Origin: Luteimonas yindakuii
GTDB lineage: Bacteria > Pseudomonadota > Gammaproteobacteria > Xanthomonadales > Xanthomonadaceae
Direction: 5' to 3'
NCBI RefSeq assembly: GCF_004803715.2
Contig: NZ_CP039383.2
Span: 1,674,001 to 1,738,000, forward strand
Length of the DNA: 64,000 nt
Every line of letters starts with the position of its first letter. Position 1 is the stretch's first letter. The notes below the pieces were generated by a model. The model saw only the letters and a list, made by a program, of their open reading frames with translations, was not told the DNA's origin and did no database searches. The position numbers and the translations under genes were made by a program. Positions 59,721 to 64,000 of this stretch are shown here, in pieces.

Positions 59721-60623
59721 CTAGGCGCGCCAGCCCTCGCCGAATGCGGCCTGCAGCGACTGGTAGGCCTCGCGCTGGCTGTCGTTGTGCGGCTTCGGCG
59801 CCAGCACTTCGAGTTCGACGATCTGGTCGCCCGCCGGTGCACCGCGCGTACCCGGCAGGCCACGCCCACGCAGCCGCAGGCGTCGCCCGGCCTCGGAACC
59901 GGCCGGAATCCTGAGCTCCACCGCGCCACCGAGCGTGGGTGCACTCACGGTGGCACCCAGCGCGGCTTCCCACGGCGCAACCGCCAGCACGTGAACGACG
60001 TTGCCGCCATCGACCTCGAACTGCGGATGCGCTGCATATTCGACCTCGAGCAGCAGGTCACCGTGGGTGCCCTGCCCGCGCAGCCGGATCACCTGGCCCG
60101 GGCGGATGCCGCGCGGCACGTTGACGTCCAGCGAGCGGCCGTTGACCGCGATGCGCACGCTGTTGCCGTGGTAGACCGCCTCCAGCGGGACCGCGAGCTT
60201 TGCGCGTGTGTCGCCGCGCGGCGCCTGTGCACCGGGTCCGCTGCCCGGCGCCCCGGTGAATCCTCCGCGCCGGCGGCCGAACAGTTCCTCGAAAAAGTCG
60301 CTGAAGCCCCCGCCGGCACCACCGCCTGCGAAGATCTCCTCGAAATCGACACCGCCGGGGCCGCCGAAGCCGCCTTGCGGAGGCTGCACTTCGTCGCCGG
60401 GTCGATAACCGCGTGCGCGGAGCTGGTCGTACGCGGCACGCTTCTGCGGGTCACGCAGGGCCTCGTAAGCCTCGTTCACCGCCTTGAAGCGCTCTTCCGC
60501 GTCCGGCGCCTTGCTCACGTCGGGATGGTACTTGCGCGCGAGCCTGCGATAGGCGGTCTTGAGTTCCGCCTCGTCCGCGCCCGGCTCGACGCCGAGCGTG
60601 CCGTAGTAGTCCTTGAACTGCAT
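59721..60623 (-). CDS. cbpA: DnaJ-class co-chaperone CbpA
   Basis: An Hsp40 that stimulates DnaK; CbpA also binds curved DNA in E. coli. The 300-residue protein has the J domain (residues 5-70) with His33-Pro34-Asp35 in RKYHPDVSK and a Gly/Phe-rich linker (80-135). Two C-terminal beta domains follow without zinc fingers. It lies immediately downstream of hsp20 on the same strand, forming a small chaperone locus, though two hairpins separate them. Confidence 0.93.
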   Translation of the reverse strand: MQFKDYYGTLGVEPGADEAELKTAYRRLARKYHPDVSKAPDAEERFKAVNEAYEALRDPQKRAAYDQLRARGYRPGDEVQPPQGGFGGPGGVDFEEIFAGGGAGGGFSDFFEELFGRRRGGFTGAPGSGPGAQAPRGDTRAKLAVPLEAVYHGNSVRIAVNGRSLDVNVPRGIRPGQVIRLRGQGTHGDLLLEVEYAAHPQFEVDGGNVVHVLAVAPWEAALGATVSAPTLGGAVELRIPAGSEAGRRLRLRGRGLPGTRGAPAGDQIVELEVLAPKPHNDSQREAYQSLQAAFGEGWRA

Positions 60624-60709
60624 CGTGCGTGTTCGTGTGGAGGGTCGTCAGTGTAGTGCGTGGCCGCGCAAGCGCAGCCCGGGGCGATGCCTGCCCTTGC
60701 GCGCATGCG

Positions 60710-60772
60710 CACCGGGCGCCGCACGGCGCCCGGTGGCGATGGCTGCGGCCGAGGCGTTCGTCCCGCCTCGGC
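60710..60772 (-). terminator. Two strong hairpins between hsp20 and cbpA
   Basis: First (nearest the hsp20 stop): GCCGAGGCG (60748-60756) with CGCCTCGGC (60764-60772). Second: CACCGGGCGCC (60710-60720) with GGCGCCCGGTG (60725-60735). Both stems are perfect. They occupy most of the 160-bp gap and probably end or stabilise the hsp20 mRNA. Confidence 0.6.
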
Positions 60773-60784
60773 ACGCGGGCCCGA

Positions 60785-61264
60785 CTACTGCGCGGACAGC
60801 GTGTGTCCCGTGCGGCCGACCTGGATGCGCCGCGGCGTGGTCTCCGGGCGCTTCGGGATGCTGATCTCCAGCACGCCGTTGTGGCCGGACGCGGTCACGC
60901 CCTCGGGGTCGGCGCTGTCGGGCAGCGCGAAGCGGCGATGGAAGCTGCCGTAGCGCCGCTCGATGCGCGAGAAGCTGGTGTTCTCGTCGCGGGACGCGGC
61001 CTGGCGCTCGCCGCGGATGCTCAGGATGCCCTTGTCCATCAGCACCTCCACGTCCTCCGGGTCCACACCCGGCAGGTCGGCGAGGATGACGAAGCGGTCG
61101 GCCTCCTCCTTGATGTCGACGCGCGGCGTCCACTGGCTGGTGACTACCGAGGAGCCGTCACGGTCCTCGTCACCCTGGAAGAACTGGTTGAACGCCTGGC
61201 GGAGATCATCGTGCAGGCCGGACTGCGCGACGCCCTGCAGGGGATGGCGGATTGCATGTCTCAT
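60785..61264 (-). CDS. Hsp20/alpha-crystallin small heat-shock protein
   Basis: This ATP-independent chaperone binds unfolded proteins. In the 159-residue product the alpha-crystallin domain starts near residue 46 (WTPRVDIKEEADRFVILADLPGV). It includes LSIRGERQA and ends with GVLEISIPKRPE, followed by a short tail with IQV as an IxI-like motif. The ATG at 61264 has GGAGGATCC before it, which fixes the start; a longer frame is unlikely. A sigma-32-type promoter lies about 55-80 bp upstream. Confidence 0.93.
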   Translation of the reverse strand: MRHAIRHPLQGVAQSGLHDDLRQAFNQFFQGDEDRDGSSVVTSQWTPRVDIKEEADRFVILADLPGVDPEDVEVLMDKGILSIRGERQAASRDENTSFSRIERRYGSFHRRFALPDSADPEGVTASGHNGVLEISIPKRPETTPRRIQVGRTGHTLSAQ

Positions 61265-61317
61265 CGTGGGATCCTCCGTTGCTGGATGGCGGGCGCCGTG
61301 CACCCGCCGGATGCCCG

Positions 61318-61347
61318 CGATGTAGCGGTCCGGCCGCGGCTTTCAAG
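61318..61347 (-). promoter_or_regulatory. Sigma-32 (RpoH) heat-shock promoter of hsp20
   Basis: On the minus strand CTTGAAA (61347-61341) is a perfect sigma-32 -35 element. After 15 nt comes CTACATCG (61325-61318), close to the -10 pattern CCCCATNT. The position, 54 nt before the hsp20 start, is right for its leader. Confidence 0.75.
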
Positions 61348-61410
61348 GGTCACGCCGCCGCCGGACGCCACGCGGCTAGACTGTGTTCACCCATTCCCGA
61401 GGATTCCCCC

Positions 61411-61914
61411 ATGAGCGTGCAGCCCGGCGACCGCATTCCCGAAGTGGTGCTGAAGTACATCAACGACGGCGTGCAGGCGATCGACACGCCCACCCTGTTC
61501 CAGAGCCGCAACATGGTGCTGTTCGCGGTGCCGGGCGCGTTCACCCCGACCTGCTCCGAGCGCCACCTGCCGGGCTTCGTCGAACACTTCGACACGTTCC
61601 GCGCGCGCGGCATCGAAGTCGCCTGCGTCGCGGTCAACGATCCGTTCGTGATGCAGGCCTGGGGCGCGCAGCTCGGGGTGCCGGACGGACTGCGCATGCT
61701 GTCCGACGGCAACGGCGACTTCGCGCGCGCACTCGGTCTGGAGATGGACGCCAGCGCCTATGGCATGGGCCGGCGCGCCAAGCGCTTCGCGCTGTACGCG
61801 GAGGATGGCGTGATCCGGCACCTGTTCGTCGAGGCAGCGGGCGAGTTCAAGGTCTCGAGCGCGGAACACATGCTGGCCCAGCTCGACCAGGCTGCCGAAA
61901 CGCCGGCATCCTGA
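61411..61914 (+). CDS. Peroxiredoxin, Prx5 type
   Basis: A 167-residue peroxidase that reduces hydroperoxides with thiols. Catalytic Cys48 is in VPGAFTPTCSERHLPGF, the PxxxTxxC motif of peroxiredoxins in its Prx5 form. VNDPFVMQAWG and the later RRAKRFALYAEDGVIRHLFVE complete the fold. The start at 61411 (MSVQPGDRIPEV) is the family start, and a -10-like TAGACT lies at 61376. It is divergent from hsp20, so both stress genes share the intergenic region. Confidence 0.93.
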   Translation: MSVQPGDRIPEVVLKYINDGVQAIDTPTLFQSRNMVLFAVPGAFTPTCSERHLPGFVEHFDTFRARGIEVACVAVNDPFVMQAWGAQLGVPDGLRMLSDGNGDFARALGLEMDASAYGMGRRAKRFALYAEDGVIRHLFVEAAGEFKVSSAEHMLAQLDQAAETPAS

Positions 61915-62029
61915 AGCATTCACGGCTTCACCTGGGGGCAACGGCTGCTTCACGCCGGCTGACGGGGCCCGGCACGCAGGATATGCGTGCGGCACCGCCG
62001 GTGTTCCGCACCCCCCACAGGAGTCACTG

Positions 62030-62173
62030 ATGAACAACCAGACGCAGGGTCAGAACCAGCAGCAGGGCGGCCAGGGCCAGCGGGACCAGCAGCAGAACCA
62101 GCAAGGGCAGCAGGGCCAGGACGGCCAGCAGCAGCGCCGTGAGACCCAGGGCATCCAGGACGAAGAGGAATAG
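62030..62173 (+). CDS. Gln/Gly-rich 47-residue protein of unknown function
   Basis: A short ORF from ATG 62030 to TAG 62171-62173. Roughly half of the residues are Gln and a further fifth Gly (NNQTQGQNQQQGGQGQ...), with a charged end RRETQGIQDEEE. CAGGAG lies 7 nt before the ATG, and a perfect hairpin follows the stop, both supporting expression. The composition suggests an intrinsically disordered protein. I do not recognise a family; a stress-related role would be a guess from neighbours (peroxiredoxin, Hsp20). Confidence 0.6.
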   Translation: MNNQTQGQNQQQGGQGQRDQQQNQQGQQGQDGQQQRRETQGIQDEEE

Positions 62174-62200
62174 GTCCTGCCCCTCCCCCCGCGACACCCG

Positions 62201-62222
62201 ACGCCCGGCATCAGCCGGGCGT
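62201..62222. terminator. Bidirectional terminator hairpin
   Basis: ACGCCCGGC (62201-62209) and GCCGGGCGT (62214-62222) form a perfect 9-bp stem with loop ATCA. The loop contains the stop codon of the leftward spermidine-synthase-like gene. It also follows the small Gln/Gly-rich ORF. Confidence 0.65.
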
Positions 62223-63053
62223 TGTCGTTCCGGCGCCCTGTGCCACCAATGCCGCGGCGAACCGGTCGAGCACCGGTTGCAGCTGCGCGACGGCGGCGGC
62301 CTCGCGCCCCGCCAGCAACCGCGCCACGGCATCCGCGTCCGGTCGCGGGCCGCGCCAGGCGAATGCGACCTGGTTGCGCATCCGGGCTTCCTCGACCACC
62401 AGCACCTGCGCGGCACCGAACACTGCCTGCAGGCGCTCGACATGCACGTCGGCCTCCGCCACGAACAGGTTCACCGACAGCGCACCGCCCGGCACCAGCG
62501 CGGCATGGCAATCGGCGTAGAAACGCGGTGTCGACAGCACCGGGGGAATGCCGGTCTCGTCGTAACCATCGACCAGCAACACGTCGTAACGGCCGGGACG
62601 CGCGGCCACGAACGCGGCGCCGTCGTCGACCAGCACCTGCAGGCGCCCGTCGTCATCGGGAATGCCGAATTCCCGCCGCAGCTCCACCACCCAGGGATTG
62701 TTCTCGACAACGTCCAGCGTGGCCTCGGGAAAATGCCGGTGGATGAACTTGGCCTGCGAGCCTCCGCCCAGGCCGATCATCGCGATGCGCGGGCGCGGCG
62801 GTGCCCACAGCAGCGCGGCCAGCATCGTGCGCGTGTAATCGATCAGCAGATGGTCCGGATCGTCGGCAACCATCCGGCTCTGGGTCTGGCGACGCGTGAA
62901 GTGCAACGCGGCGTAGCGCCCGTAGCGGCGCACCGAGGGTCTGCGTAGGCGCCGACCCGAGGCGTCGACCGGCCCGCGCAGGCGTTGCCACCAGCGCTGC
63001 AGCCACGCCGCGACGTTCCGGTTTCCGCCATCGTTGCCGCCTTCGTCGTGCAC
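62211..63053 (-). CDS. Spermidine-synthase-like protein (polyamine aminopropyltransferase fold)
   Basis: A 280-residue class I methyltransferase-fold protein. The N-terminal strand region QSRMVADDPDHLLIDYTRTM and the nucleotide site RIAMIGLGGGSQAKFIHRHFP are typical of the SpeE family. LQVLVDDGAAFVAARPGRYDVLLVDGYDETGIPPVLSTPRFYADC is the catalytic region. The classical polyamine-site motif is not fully conserved, so true spermidine synthase activity is doubtful. GTG 63053 is my choice of start; an upstream frame is open but lacks homology. Confidence 0.8.
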   Translation of the reverse strand: MHDEGGNDGGNRNVAAWLQRWWQRLRGPVDASGRRLRRPSVRRYGRYAALHFTRRQTQSRMVADDPDHLLIDYTRTMLAALLWAPPRPRIAMIGLGGGSQAKFIHRHFPEATLDVVENNPWVVELRREFGIPDDDGRLQVLVDDGAAFVAARPGRYDVLLVDGYDETGIPPVLSTPRFYADCHAALVPGGALSVNLFVAEADVHVERLQAVFGAAQVLVVEEARMRNQVAFAWRGPRPDADAVARLLAGREAAAVAQLQPVLDRFAAALVAQGAGTTTPG

Positions 63054-63176
63054 CTGTGATCCATCCTGCGCAAGGGCGCACAGCCTAGCGCGCACGCTGC
63101 AGGCATGCGATCCGTGCAACGCGGTTCCGGCGGCGCCGGTATGCTTCGCATGTTGTCCGCATCCGACGGGGGGAGG

Positions 63177-64000
63177 ATGGACCAGCACATCGGCACAGCG
63201 ACCGGCACCTCCGCGCCGGACATGGCTGCGCGTGCGCCACGGCGGATCTCGCGGCTGCCGCGGCGGGTCTATCCGTTCCGGGTGCTGGGGATGGGCCTGG
63301 CCGGCATCGCCTCGGCGGTGGTGCTCTACGAACGCCAGGCCGGCTGGCCCGCCTGGGGCTGGATGCTGGTGATCGCGCTGGCATGGCCACAACTGGCGTG
63401 GCTGCGTTCGCGCCGCAGCCGCGACCCCCATCGCACCGAAGTCGGCAACCTGCTCATGGACTCGGCGCTCGCGGGTTCGCTCGCCGCCCTCCTCCACTTC
63501 AACCTGCTGCCCAGCGTGCTGGTGCTGACGCTGGCCACGGTCGACAAGATCAGCACCGGCCTGCCGCGGCTGTGGCTGCGTTCGCTGCCGTGGATGCTGG
63601 GCGGTTTGCTGATCACCAGCCTGGCGACCGGCTTCGCCGCGGCGCCGCGCACGTCGATGGCGGTGATCGTGGCCTGCCTGCCGATGATGATCCTGCACAC
63701 CATCGGCGTTGCCCTGGCCAGCCAGGACCTAGTGCAGCAGATCCGCGGCAAGAACCGCCAGCTCGACCTGCTCAGCCGCATCGACGGACTGACCGGAGTG
63801 ACCAGCCGCCGTCACTGGCAGCAGCAGGCCGAAGCGCTGCTGGCCGAAGCACGCGTGCACGGGCGCGCCGCGCTGCTGATGATCGACATCGACCGCTTCA
63901 AGGACATCAACGACCACGTCGGCCACGCCGCCGGCGACGAGATCCTGCGCGCACTCGGCGAGATCCTGCTGCAATTGCAGGCGCGGCCAGGCCTGGCGGG
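63177..64000 (+). CDS. MASE2-GGDEF diguanylate cyclase (C-terminal end off window)
   Basis: A membrane-bound cyclase that probably makes c-di-GMP. A MASE2 sensor region of five to six membrane segments (about residues 30-185: VLGMGLAGIASAVVLY, WGWMLVIALAWPQLAWL, SLAALLHFNLLPSVLVLTLA) is followed by the GGDEF start SRIDGLTGVTSRRHWQQ and [26 protein letters not shown]. The frame is open at the right edge before the GGDEF active site. Starts at 63141, 63150 or 63177 are possible; no spacing of a Shine-Dalgarno favours one strongly. Confidence 0.85.
   Translation, partial: MDQHIGTATGTSAPDMAARAPRRISRLPRRVYPFRVLGMGLAGIASAVVLYERQAGWPAWGWMLVIALAWPQLAWLRSRRSRDPHRTEVGNLLMDSALAGSLAALLHFNLLPSVLVLTLATVDKISTGLPRLWLRSLPWMLGGLLITSLATGFAAAPRTSMAVIVACLPMMILHTIGVALASQDLVQQIRGKNRQLDLLSRIDGLTGVTSRRHWQQQAEALLAEARVHGRAALLMIDIDRFKDINDHVGHAAGDEILRALGEILLQLQARPGLA

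Overview
The window is very GC-rich chromosomal DNA from a gammaproteobacterium, most probably a member of the Lysobacteraceae (Xanthomonadaceae; Lysobacter or Luteimonas-like). The assignment is inferred from gene content: MetH split into two genes behind an ArsR-methyltransferase regulator, a bacterial kynurenine / 3-hydroxyanthranilate pathway, a 180-kDa-class NAD glutamate dehydrogenase, a GntR/YtrA ABC-transporter operon, and a single-piece tmRNA with tag ANDDNYALAA. Gene density is high. I see no rRNA, tRNA, CRISPR array, integrase, transposase or phage gene. This is core chromosome rather than an island.

Layout. 1-1108: start of a CHASE-domain membrane sensor, cut by the left edge. 1215-1568: tmRNA, then a Mn-riboswitch-controlled mntP. 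2480-5895: OmpA-like lipoprotein, photolyase and alanine racemase. 5999-9367: dnaB, the S6-S18-L9 ribosomal operon and an IscA-like protein, all leftward. 9470-11513: asnS and two unknown small genes. 11537-19462: SDR plus a tryptophan/kynurenine degradation cluster (aminomuconic semialdehyde dehydrogenase, beta-carbonic anhydrase, RidA-type aminomuconate deaminase, 3-hydroxyanthranilate dioxygenase, ACMS decarboxylase, kynureninase, kynurenine monooxygenase). 19573-23705: exonuclease I, DUF2461, DUF2939, ChrA. 23734-31969 (leftward): 5'-nucleotidase, NAD kinase, giant glutamate dehydrogenase, acyl-CoA dehydrogenase. 32098-36826: SahR-type regulator and split MetH. 36834-40878 (leftward): DUF2058, SlyX, two FKBP isomerases, a gene-poor stretch and a glutathione peroxidase. 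41002-45211: YtrA-regulated ABC operon followed by two envelope proteins, one broken by an in-frame TAG. 45358-51619: fumC, purB, DUF3060 lipoprotein, VOC protein, RoxA oxygenase, GNAT enzyme. 51802-57519: 2-oxoglutarate dehydrogenase complex (sucA, sucB, lpdA). 57627-62173: LOG protein, AcuI-type reductase, PilH-like regulator, CbpA, Hsp20, peroxiredoxin and a 47-residue Gln/Gly-rich protein. 62211-64000: spermidine-synthase-like protein and the start of a MASE2-GGDEF cyclase.

Linked functions. The kynurenine genes form a near-continuous operon carrying kynurenine towards oxalocrotonate, and a carbonic anhydrase sits inside it next to CO2-releasing steps. SahR, a perfect ATATCGCGATAT palindrome at its promoter and the two MetH halves form a methionine-cycle unit. 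The YtrA operon carries a GGTG-N16-CACC dyad over its -10 box. Hsp20 has a clear sigma-32-type promoter, and mntP has a yybP-ykoY riboswitch.

I found no convincingly new multi-gene system. The items most worth a second look are the carbonic anhydrase inside the kynurenine operon, the uncharacterised first gene of the YtrA operon, the TAG in the DUF2807 gene, the decayed copy of the sbcB 5' end in front of sbcB, the DnaA box upstream of dnaB, and the 47-residue Gln/Gly-rich ORF.
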